A DNA stretch of 64,000 bases from Acidiferrobacter sp. GTDB lineage: Bacteria; Pseudomonadota; Gammaproteobacteria; Acidiferrobacterales; Acidiferrobacteraceae. Position 1 is the stretch's first letter. Every line of letters begins with the position of its first letter. Positions 16,146 to 23,456 of this stretch are shown piece by piece. Where the stretch lies: contig DAIDMD010000122.1 of assembly GCA_027449165.1 (NCBI GenBank), forward strand, positions 1 to 64,000. Direction: 5' to 3'. The position numbers and the translations under genes are program-made. The notes beneath the pieces are model-generated. The model did no database searches, was not told the origin of the DNA, and saw only the letters and a list, made by a program, of their open reading frames with translations.

Positions 16146-17330
16146 CTATCGTGTCCGGATGAGTTCCGGTCCGGGCCGCGTGCCGAAGACGCCAAACGCG
16201 TCGAGCAACGCCTGGGGCGCGATGTCGCACAGGCATTCGGCGCGGCCGCCGTTGCCGCAGCCGTCGAGTTCGCAGGCCCGGCAGGAATGGTCGGTGGTGA
16301 CCAGGCGGTACCGTACCTGCCACGGATGGAATCGGCGTTCGTCTCCGGGGCCGAAGCAGGCGATCACCGGGACACCCATCGCCGCCGCGAGGTGCATGGG
16401 GCCGGAATCCGCCCCCACGAAGAGGCGCGACGCCTGGGCGAGGGCGGCAAGCTCGGCGAGCGTGACGGCGCCGGCGAGATTGTGGACGCGGCCGCCTCGA
16501 TCCTGGCACAGGGACTGGGCGAAGGCCTGCTGCCAGGCGTCGCGGCCGCTTATGATGACGACGTGTTCGCCCTGGTCCTCGCAATGGTCGAGAAAGTCCC
16601 GGCAGAGGGCGCCATCCAAGGTTCGGCTCCGTTGGCCGGCGAGCGGCGCGAACAGCACGAAGCCTCCGCGGGGGATCCCGCGCGCGGCGAGCAGGGAGGC
16701 GATGCGCGCGCTGGCCGCGGCTCCGGGTTCGATGACGGCGTGTCGCGCCTGTGGGCGCGGGCTGAGACCGAGGCGCCGCAAGAGGTCGAGATGGATCTCG
16801 GCCGCGTGGCGGGGGGTTTGGTGGGCGTGGGGCGGCGGCAGGGTATGGGTAAAGAGCCGCCGCCAGAAAAAGCGTTTGAGGGGGGAGCCGTGCATCGCTG
16901 CCGAAGCGCCCACGGCATAGGGGATACGGAGCAGGGCGATGAGCGCCGGTCCCCAGGAGCCGTCGGTGGTGTGGGGCGACTGGATGAGCAGATCGTAGCC
17001 GCGCCGGCGCAAGGTCCGGATCAAGGCCCGGCGCCGGCCGGCGGTGCGTAGAAGCCCCTTCCGGCGCCAGTCGGCGTCTATGGCGTGGACCGCCGCTATT
17101 GCCGGGTTATGGCAGAAGAGATCGATTAGCGATTGGTGCGCCATGACGTCGATCCGGCAGTCCGGAATCAAGTCCTTCAACGCGGTGATGAGCACCGACG
17201 AGAGCACGGCGTCCCCGAGCAGCTGCGGCGCGATGATAAGCACCCGTCGCAGGCAGGCCGCGGGGACGGCATCGCGGGGCGCGGATAAGTTGCCGCAGGC
17301 CCCGCAAGCCGGGTCGTGCCCTCGTGTCAT
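16146..17330 (-). CDS. Glycosyltransferase family 9 (heptosyltransferase-like)
   Basis: This is a cytoplasmic-face GT9 enzyme of the ADP-heptose:LPS heptosyltransferase superfamily, 394 aa. The start is ATG 17330, overlapping the stop of the upstream sulfotransferase-like gene (TGATG); the track ORF to 17861 is over-extended. The N-terminal donor-fold motif is RVLIIAPQLLGDAVLSSVLI. The GT9 signature near residue 310 is GADSGPMHLAAAMGVPVIA followed by CFGP. The N-terminus carries CGACG and the C-terminus HSCRACELDGCGNGG with CLC, an unusual Cys-rich tail that might bind metal. The acceptor is unknown: LPS core, or a decoration of the neighbouring exopolysaccharide. Its stop is about 60 bases upstream of the pelA promoter, so some read-through into pel is possible. 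Confidence 0.85.
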   Translation of the reverse strand: MTRGHDPACGACGNLSAPRDAVPAACLRRVLIIAPQLLGDAVLSSVLITALKDLIPDCRIDVMAHQSLIDLFCHNPAIAAVHAIDADWRRKGLLRTAGRRRALIRTLRRRGYDLLIQSPHTTDGSWGPALIALLRIPYAVGASAAMHGSPLKRFFWRRLFTHTLPPPHAHQTPRHAAEIHLDLLRRLGLSPRPQARHAVIEPGAAASARIASLLAARGIPRGGFVLFAPLAGQRSRTLDGALCRDFLDHCEDQGEHVVIISGRDAWQQAFAQSLCQDRGGRVHNLAGAVTLAELAALAQASRLFVGADSGPMHLAAAMGVPVIACFGPGDERRFHPWQVRYRLVTTDHSCRACELDGCGNGGRAECLCDIAPQALLDAFGVFGTRPGPELIRTR

Positions 17331-18619
17331 CAGGTCCCTCGGGACGGGGCCATGTCGCCTTCCGGCCGCAGCGGATGGGGGCCGGAGCGGCCGGGCACCG
17401 GCGGCCGCGCGGGTGTGCCAGGGCTCGGCTGTGGGGCCGCCGGGGCGTGCCGGACCCATGAGGTGTTGCCTGCCCCATCGCCTGCGCGACCGTCGGGCAC
17501 GCAGGCCTCGGCATGGCGCAAGGCCTCGTGCCAGCAGGCCAGGAAGGCCTCGTCGCCGGCCTGCGCCTGATGCACGGGGACCGCGCAGTCCCGCCAGTCG
17601 ATCTCGATGCCAAAGCGCCCGGCCAGCGCGGCCGACAGGGTGCGCCGCCCGGCCTCGGTGGAGAGCGTCTCGATCGGCATCACGATGTCGGCATGGCGTT
17701 GCGACAGGGCGGTGCCCAGGGCGAAGACGGCGGCGAACGCGCGCATGGTGATCGCAGGGTCGGCAATGGCCAACTGCTCGGCCTCGCGCAAGGCCTGCCC
17801 GGCGTCGCTCGTGCGCGGCAAGGCGTCGAGATTCAGGGACGCAAGATAATCGGAGATCCACCGGTCCCGGCGGCTCGTCAACAAGATGACGAGCGGGCGG
17901 GTCACGAAATAGAGATCTCCCAGGGTCTTTTTACGGCCGAGCGCCGAGCGCCATAGGCCCAGGCCGTCGCGGGTCAGGGCGATGTGGACGCCCGGCATGT
18001 AGCGCGTAAACCAGGCGGCGCGGCCGGTCGAGCGGCAGAAACCGAAGACGGCGCGGCGCTTAAGGGCACACGCCTGCGCGACGAGGCCGTTCAGGTAGGC
18101 CTGCTGTTCGGGTAGGGGCTCGTCGTTCACAAAGTAATAGGTATAGGCAAAGGCGTGCTCGAATCCGCGCACGCCGCCCCCGGGCGCGAGCAGGGGCGCG
18201 AACTCGCGGTAATAGGGTGCATCGAGCGATGGATGGCCGGATGGCCAGGACGTGGCGGTCGCCCCTTCGATGGTCTCGTGCGTCAATGTCTCCAGCGATT
18301 CATGGAAGGGCTCGTAGAAGGCGAGATATTGGGGAGACGACCGGAATTTGCTCCAGACGTAGGTCGACCCGGCGCGCCAGGGGGCATGGATCCAGATAGG
18401 GGCCGTGTAAGGATCGCAATCGTGCAGACGACCCGATGCCGGCGGCGTCGGGCCGCGCCGCCGCGCCTCGAGGCGCGCAATCTCGCGCGTCAGGGCCACG
18501 TGCCGGCGGCCGAGCAGGCGCAGCTTCGACTTCATATGCCGCGAGCGGACATGAAGCTGGGCGAGCCGCAGCGCCAGGGCGGCTCGTTGCCAGAGGCGCG
18601 ACAGCCGCGGCGCGCCCAT
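17330..18619 (-). CDS. Sulfotransferase-like protein
   Basis: This is a 429-aa protein with a P-loop resembling the PAPS-binding loop of sulfotransferases at IHAPWRAGSTYVWSKFR (about residues 75-90), followed by YEPFHESLE. It also has FGFCRSTGRAAWF and an RRDRWISDYLASLN segment. The N-terminal 60 residues are Arg-rich and helical. The C-terminal 60 are Pro/Gly-rich and probably disordered. It is translationally coupled to the GT9 gene. Together they could sulfate and glycosylate a surface glycan. The ATG at 18619 has only a weak ribosome site; an internal ATG (MKSKLRLL) is an alternative. Family assignment rests mainly on the P-loop context. Confidence 0.6.
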   Translation of the reverse strand: MGAPRLSRLWQRAALALRLAQLHVRSRHMKSKLRLLGRRHVALTREIARLEARRRGPTPPASGRLHDCDPYTAPIWIHAPWRAGSTYVWSKFRSSPQYLAFYEPFHESLETLTHETIEGATATSWPSGHPSLDAPYYREFAPLLAPGGGVRGFEHAFAYTYYFVNDEPLPEQQAYLNGLVAQACALKRRAVFGFCRSTGRAAWFTRYMPGVHIALTRDGLGLWRSALGRKKTLGDLYFVTRPLVILLTSRRDRWISDYLASLNLDALPRTSDAGQALREAEQLAIADPAITMRAFAAVFALGTALSQRHADIVMPIETLSTEAGRRTLSAALAGRFGIEIDWRDCAVPVHQAQAGDEAFLACWHEALRHAEACVPDGRAGDGAGNTSWVRHAPAAPQPSPGTPARPPVPGRSGPHPLRPEGDMAPSRGT

Positions 18620-18738
18620 TAGCTGGCCGATCTGTCGGCCGCAAAGGCGGCTTTGTCGGGGAATCGGCGGGCGACCCCGTATCGGGCATTGTCGGTGTTC
18701 ATCTGCATGTTATGGTAGGCACGACGATAGCGGCTCAT
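18619..18738 (-). CDS. Candidate small ORF upstream of the sulfotransferase gene (39 aa)
   Basis: The ORF MSRYRRAYHNMQMNTDN... ends in AADRSAS with TAA overlapping the next ATG (TAATG). It is too short for the ORF track. The arrangement would couple translation to the sulfotransferase gene, whose own ribosome site is poor. There is no recognisable family, and the ribosome site before this ORF is also weak, so it may be chance. Confidence 0.25.
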   Translation of the reverse strand: MSRYRRAYHNMQMNTDNARYGVARRFPDKAAFAADRSAS

Positions 18739-18887
18739 TGTTACCGTTTGTAAAGGCCAGGGGTCCGGAAGTTCCGTTGCGGCGCCTTTGCAGCGGCCGG
18801 GGGGACCGTCTAGACTAGCCGGTCCGGCGGGCCAAGCCGGCGCGCTGAAAACAAGAATACCGAGATACTATCAAAGGAGATGATGAT

Positions 18888-19391
18888 ATGAGCAATCGTT
18901 TTGTGATGGCGGGCCTCGCGGCCTTGTGCATGTGCCCGGCGGCGAGCTTCGCGCGCGTCTGGATCGGCGGCGACGTGGGGATAACCGGCGGGGCGCTTGC
19001 CGGTACCTCGCCCGTGGGTGTGTATGGGGGCCTTTCGACACGGTCGTTCCCGGTCGGGCTGGAGGTGGGCTACCAGGTATTGAGCGTGAACCCCTCGGAT
19101 ATCGGCTTGTTTACCGCGACCGCCCTGTATCGGGCCTCCATAGCCCGGGTCCCGGGCATGCATTTCCTGGCGCGTGTCGGCGTTGCCAACATCAATAGTG
19201 ACCCCAACGCCTATATCCGCAACAGCACGCGGCCGATCATAGGCGCGGGGGTGAGTTATCGCGTCATGCGCCAGCTCGATCTTCGCGCCGAATACGACGT
19301 GATCGTGGATCCGCGCGTGGCCCCGGGGGCGCCGAGGCAAAACGGCGACGAGTTGCTGGCGGGTGTGACCTACCAATTCGGGGTGCGCTGA
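18888..19391 (+). CDS. Small outer-membrane beta-barrel protein
   Basis: This is a 167-aa protein with a signal peptide (MSNRFVMAGLAALCMCPAASFA-RV). Amphipathic strands follow that are typical of an 8-stranded OmpA-like/OprF-N barrel: VGVYGGLSTR, VGLEVGYQVLSV, FLARVGVANIN, IIGAGVSYRVM, LRAEYDVIVD and LAGVTYQFGV. AAAGGAGA sits 8 bases before ATG 18888. No OmpA peptidoglycan-binding domain is present. It is divergent from the sulfotransferase-GT9 genes, with about 150 bases shared upstream. The function is unknown; structural or surface-interaction roles are usual for this class. Confidence 0.75.
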   Translation: MSNRFVMAGLAALCMCPAASFARVWIGGDVGITGGALAGTSPVGVYGGLSTRSFPVGLEVGYQVLSVNPSDIGLFTATALYRASIARVPGMHFLARVGVANINSDPNAYIRNSTRPIIGAGVSYRVMRQLDLRAEYDVIVDPRVAPGAPRQNGDELLAGVTYQFGVR

Positions 19392-19494
19392 GGCCCAAGG
19401 GGCGGGGGGGCGTGTCAGTTGCACCTCCCCCGACTTCGCACTCGCCCTTTGCCGAAGCGGCCGCTGACCGGCCCGCTCGGCGGCCAGCGATCTT

Positions 19495-20250
19495 CTAGAT
19501 CAGGTATTTGATCCCCACGGCGGCCAGGACCGCGAGCGTAGCGTGCAGAAAGGTGCGCTGGTTGATCCGCATGTGCAGGTGGTTGCCGAGGTAGAGTCCG
19601 AGGGCTGCGGCCGGCGCCATGGCCGCGAAAACGACCGTCAGCGGCCAGGTGAGCAGGCCGAAGGCGATATAAAGCCCGCCGCGTGCGATATTGTCCGTCA
19701 AGGCGATGGCCTGGAACGTCGCGCGAAACGCCCGTTTGTCGAGATGGCGCATCTGGAGGTAGGCCACCAGCGGCGGACCTCCGCCCCCATAAAGGCTGCC
19801 GATGATGCCGCCGAACACGCCCAGCGGAAGCGCCCAGGGGCGCGCTATCTGCGCTGCCCGGTCGGGTCTGGCGACGAGCGCGTAGACGACGTAAGCCAGA
19901 ATAAAAAGGCCCAGGAACCGCGTCAGGCTTTGGGCATCGGTGTGGACCAGGATGACCGCCCCGGCCGCGAGGCCGGCCAGCGAGCCCGGGATCAGCCAGG
20001 ACAGCTCCCCCCATTGCATCTCCCGGAAGTCGTAGGCCCCGAGCAATACCGACCCCAGCAGATCGAGCAGCAAGACCACGGGGACCACTTCCTTGACAGG
20101 GAAGCTCAACGACAGCAGGGCGACGGCAATGAGGCCCGATCCGAAGCCTATCGTCGCGCGGACATAGAAGGCCGCAAACACCACGACCTCCAGAAAAAGC
20201 CATAAGCTCGGCCTCTGCACGAGCCCGGCGATCGCAAGCGGGACCATCAT
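19495..20250 (-). CDS. Sulfite exporter TauE/SafE (TSUP) family permease
   Basis: This is a 251-aa inner-membrane protein with about eight hydrophobic helices in two homologous halves. The TSUP-type motif in the second half is GGIIGSLYGGGGPPLVAYL, mirrored in the first half by ATIGFGSGLIAVALLSL. The length is normal for the family. Members move sulfite, sulfonates or other organic anions outward; the substrate cannot be read from sequence. In a sulfur-oxidising lineage sulfite export would be plausible. ATG 20250 begins MMVPLAIAGL; the second Met is an alternative start. It is convergent with the barrel protein gene. Confidence 0.85.
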   Translation of the reverse strand: MMVPLAIAGLVQRPSLWLFLEVVVFAAFYVRATIGFGSGLIAVALLSLSFPVKEVVPVVLLLDLLGSVLLGAYDFREMQWGELSWLIPGSLAGLAAGAVILVHTDAQSLTRFLGLFILAYVVYALVARPDRAAQIARPWALPLGVFGGIIGSLYGGGGPPLVAYLQMRHLDKRAFRATFQAIALTDNIARGGLYIAFGLLTWPLTVVFAAMAPAAALGLYLGNHLHMRINQRTFLHATLAVLAAVGIKYLI

Positions 20251-20620
20251 GGCGCGGGCGGTTCTCCATAGTCGGGCGGGGGTCGTGACGCAGGGCCCCC
20301 CGGATTTCTTGGTCTTTTTTTAGGGCCGCGCGTCTGCGCAACCCGGTTCGATCGCAGAGAGGGTGGGCGTGACGCGGGCGCCCAGGGCCGGCCGTGCGGT
20401 CACCAACGCCACCGCCTGTCGGGACCCCGACGGTGTCTCGATGCGCGTGCCGTGCCCCGGTGCCGCCTGGGGCGCCCTTTATAAAGGTGGCCGTACGCGA
20501 GCCGGATGGTAGTGCATGTCGGGAAGGGGTTCAATGGCCGGTGGCGCGGACATCCCCCAAGGATGGGCGTTCGCGCGGGTTCGGCTATACTGCCAGAAAA
20601 TTAAGGGGAAGGGGAGTCGC
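20251..20620. other. Intergenic region upstream of the leader ORF and GGDEF-EAL gene
   Basis: About 370 bases with no supported gene. A possible -10 (TATACT, 20586-20591) lies before the small ORF, but no convincing -35 is seen. TTTTTTT at 20314 sits just outside the TSUP gene. Confidence 0.5.
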
Positions 20621-20767
20621 ATGAGCGACCCTGTCTGGGCATCTCGGAGCGCTCGCGGGCTACCGGCTGCCCACGATTCCGGCGCGTGCCGCGGGATCCT
20701 CGCGGGCGGCAGCCCCCGCGCCAGGCCGCCGGCCGCCTATCCCGGGAGGACCGCGGGCCATGGCTGA
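20621..20767 (+). CDS. Candidate leader ORF overlapping the GGDEF-EAL start (48 aa)
   Basis: ATG 20621 has an excellent ribosome site (AAGGGGAAGGGGAG). The ORF, MSDPVWASRSARGLPAAHD..., ends at a TGA 5 bases inside the downstream gene. The downstream ATG 20760 has a GGAGG placed 11-12 bases away, so coupling could control its translation. There is no family resemblance. It is either a real leader peptide or the true start region of a mis-framed gene. Confidence 0.35.
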   Translation: MSDPVWASRSARGLPAAHDSGACRGILAGGSPRARPPAAYPGRTAGHG

Positions 20768-23384
20768 GGCCGGGGCGGGCGCGCCGGGACGACGGTTGGC
20801 GGCGATCTTCGGCGGGCTCGCGGCGGTCTCGGTCGCGGTGGCCGTTTTCTGCGGGGTCGGGGTCTGGCGGGAGGCGCGCCGCGAGGCCTGGCACAGCCTT
20901 TCCGGCGCCGCGCGTCTCGTGGCCGTGACCGCGCGACTGCATTTGGCGAACGACCAGGCCGCCCTTGAGGGTCTGGGCCGGGCGATCGCCCGGGTCCCGC
21001 GGCCGGATGGCGGAAGAGACGGCGCGCGGATCGGCCGGCTGGGACGCCGGTTCAGCGCGCGCCATCCGGAGTTCGTCGGTCTGGCGGTGTTCGGCCCTCG
21101 CGGATCGTTGTGGTGGCGGGCGGGGGCGGCGCCCCGACGGATCCCGGGCGCCGGGCGGGCGATCGGGCGAGGTCGGGCGCGGACCGTGTTCTGGGTGGGG
21201 CGCTCGGGCGGCGGGCCCGATGTGCCGCTGGGGGTCGCGGTGCGCAGCCGGGGGCGGGTCCGTTTCCTCATAGGGGCCTTATTAGCCCTCGACCAGGGGC
21301 GGTGGCTGTGGCCGGGCGGTGTTCTTTCGGCGCACACCGTGGTCGGTCTTTCCTGGACCGACGGGCGCATCGCCGGTGCTTGGCCTGCGCGCCGCGCCGT
21401 GCCGGCGGCCGTCATTTTGCCGGTGGCGGCCAGTGCGCCCGGCGGCCGCTTCACCGTCGATCTCGGGAGGCGCACGGGTTTGAATCTCGGCGTCTCCCGG
21501 CCGATACCCGGATATCCGTTTAGGGCGTTTGCCCTGCGGCCGCAACGGGTCGTGGAGGCCCGCGGACTTCGCCAGGCCTATCCGGCCGCCGTTTGGCTCC
21601 TCGTGGTCCTGGCGTCGATCGCGTTTTTGTATCGCCGGGCCATCCGCGGCGAGATCCGGCTGGCGCGGGAGCGGGCCTTGGCGCAGGCCCGGTGGTCCGA
21701 AACGGGGGCGCAGGCCGAGGGGACCTTGCAGTCGCTTGCGGAGGCGGTGATCGCGACCGATCGAGAGGGCCGCATCGCCACCCTGAACCGGGCCGCCGAA
21801 CGGCTCACCGGGTGGACGCAGGGCGAGGTCCGCGGGCGAGCGCTCAACGAGGTCTTGCCCTGTCTCGACGAATACAGCGGCGACCTGCTCGACCCCTTGG
21901 CGGCCGATCGCGATGGACACCGCCCGGGCCCCGGGGAGGCGTTTTTTTTCCATCGCGATGGCCGCAGCATCCCGGTGGAGTACACCGCCGCCCCGCGTTA
22001 CGGGTCGGACGGCCGGGTATCCGGGTTCGTTTTGTCGCTCCGGAACGCCGCAGAAAAGCGCCTGCTTGCCGAACGGCTGGCCCATCAGGCCACCCACGAT
22101 GCCTTGACCGAGCTGCCCAACCGCATCCTGTTCAACGAACGCCTCGAGCGGGCGCTGGCCGAGGCCAAGGAAACCGGGAGGATGGTGGCGCTCCTGTTCC
22201 TGGACGTGGACGGATTCAAACGGGTCAACGACACGCTCGGCCACAGTACCGGCGACCGCGTCCTGGTGCTCATAGCCGAGCGCCTGCGGCGCACGGTGCG
22301 GGCCGCGGATACCCTGGGGCGTCTCGGCGGGGACGAGTTTGCGGTGGTGTTGCCGGGGCTCAGGGCGCGCCAGGACGCCTTGCCGGTGGTCCACAAAATC
22401 ATGGCGATCTTTCGCGAGCCCCTGGTCGTGGCCCTGGGCGAGGTCTCCTTGGGCGTCAGCGTCGGGATCGCCGTCTACCCGGAAGACGGCGCCGACGGCC
22501 GCACGCTCGTGCGCGTCGCCGATGCCGCCATGTACGAGGCCAAGGCCGGCGGGAAGAACGCCTATCGCTTTTTCCACAGCCGCGATGCTCACCGCTCCTC
22601 GGCCTACCCGCTGGCGATCGCCGCCGACCTGCGCCGGGCCCTCGAGCGCGACGAATTTTGTCTCGTCTACCAGCCCCAGGTGCAGGCGGGCAGCGGGCGG
22701 GTGGTGGCGATGGAGGCCCTGCTCCGGTGGATGCATCCCGTCGAGGGGGTCAAGTATCCCGGGGAATTTCTGTTGGCCGTGGAGGAGGCGGGGCTTGCGG
22801 CCGAGCTCGGCGCATGGGTGCTGCGGCAGGCCTGCCGGCAGAACCGCCGGTGGCGCGATCTCGGTCTTGGCGTGTTTCCGGTGGCGGTCAATGTGTCGGG
22901 CCGGCAGTGCGTCGAGGCGGGCTTGGGTGCGGTGATCGGCGAGATCCTGCGCGAACAGGGCCTGACGCCCGGCGATCTCGTCTTGGAGCTCGCCGAGGAG
23001 CTGCTCGTCGCCCCGGCGGCCGGGCTTGGCGGGGAGCTGGCGGATTTGCGGGAGCGGGGGGTGCGGCTTGCCGTGCAAAATTTCGGGGGCGCCTCGTCGA
23101 CCCTCGGCATGCTGCAGCGGCTGCGGGTCGACGCCCTCAAGATCGAATCGACGTTCATCGCCGGGATCGGCGAGAGCTATAACGATGCGGTGGTCCTGGC
23201 CGTCATCGCGCTTGGCCGCGCGCTCGACATGCGGGTGATCGCGGCCGGGGTCGAGACCGCGGCCCAGTACCGGTTTCTGACGGAGGCCGGTTGCGATGCG
23301 CTGCAGGGGCGTTACATCGCCGCGCCGCTCGACGACGAGGCGGCCACCGCCTATCTGCGCGCCCGGGGCGATCCTGACGGTTGA
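20760..23384 (+). CDS. Membrane PAS-GGDEF-EAL protein with degenerate EAL domain
   Basis: This is an 874-aa inner-membrane c-di-GMP signalling protein. Domains: TM about 13-33, periplasmic sensor region 34-275, TM about 276-292, PAS about 322-430 (AEAVIATDREGRIATLN), GGDEF about 440-605 and EAL about 615-868. The cyclase half is intact: GGDEF at 523-527 and an inhibitory-site RAAD at 514-517. The EAL half keeps EAL (652-654), NVSGRQ and the Glu of LELAEE. It has QNFGGA where active enzymes have DDFGTG, KIE for KID, and AAGVET for AEGVET. Loss of both Asp and the last Glu should abolish phosphodiesterase activity. It is therefore most likely a diguanylate cyclase with a regulatory EAL domain. 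It could feed the c-di-GMP sensed by PelD. Confidence 0.9.
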   Translation: MAEAGAGAPGRRLAAIFGGLAAVSVAVAVFCGVGVWREARREAWHSLSGAARLVAVTARLHLANDQAALEGLGRAIARVPRPDGGRDGARIGRLGRRFSARHPEFVGLAVFGPRGSLWWRAGAAPRRIPGAGRAIGRGRARTVFWVGRSGGGPDVPLGVAVRSRGRVRFLIGALLALDQGRWLWPGGVLSAHTVVGLSWTDGRIAGAWPARRAVPAAVILPVAASAPGGRFTVDLGRRTGLNLGVSRPIPGYPFRAFALRPQRVVEARGLRQAYPAAVWLLVVLASIAFLYRRAIRGEIRLARERALAQARWSETGAQAEGTLQSLAEAVIATDREGRIATLNRAAERLTGWTQGEVRGRALNEVLPCLDEYSGDLLDPLAADRDGHRPGPGEAFFFHRDGRSIPVEYTAAPRYGSDGRVSGFVLSLRNAAEKRLLAERLAHQATHDALTELPNRILFNERLERALAEAKETGRMVALLFLDVDGFKRVNDTLGHSTGDRVLVLIAERLRRTVRAADTLGRLGGDEFAVVLPGLRARQDALPVVHKIMAIFREPLVVALGEVSLGVSVGIAVYPEDGADGRTLVRVADAAMYEAKAGGKNAYRFFHSRDAHRSSAYPLAIAADLRRALERDEFCLVYQPQVQAGSGRVVAMEALLRWMHPVEGVKYPGEFLLAVEEAGLAAELGAWVLRQACRQNRRWRDLGLGVFPVAVNVSGRQCVEAGLGAVIGEILREQGLTPGDLVLELAEELLVAPAAGLGGELADLRERGVRLAVQNFGGASSTLGMLQRLRVDALKIESTFIAGIGESYNDAVVLAVIALGRALDMRVIAAGVETAAQYRFLTEAGCDALQGRYIAAPLDDEAATAYLRARGDPDG

Positions 23385-23407
23385 ATTTTGGCGGTCCTGC
23401 CCCCACT
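23381..23407 (+). promoter_or_regulatory. Candidate heat-shock (sigma-32) promoter of htpG
   Basis: TTGAAT and CCCCCACT are separated by 13 bases. This resembles the sigma-32 pattern (CTTGAAA, 13-17 bases, CCCCATNT). It overlaps the stop codon of the preceding gene, and htpG is a heat-shock gene in many proteobacteria. A 7-bp hairpin (CCTGCCC/GGGCAGG, 23396-23418) overlaps the -10. Confidence 0.5.
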
Positions 23408-23456
23408 GTGCGGGCAGGTATCCTGGCAACGGCGGCAAGAGGGACCGCAAGCGGCG

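Noticed and set aside
23388-23456. Longer htpG start ([10 protein letters not shown]...) in the ORF track
   Set aside because: The extra residues are not Hsp90-like and would overlap the promoter-like sequence. ATG 23457 gives the canonical N-terminus and length.
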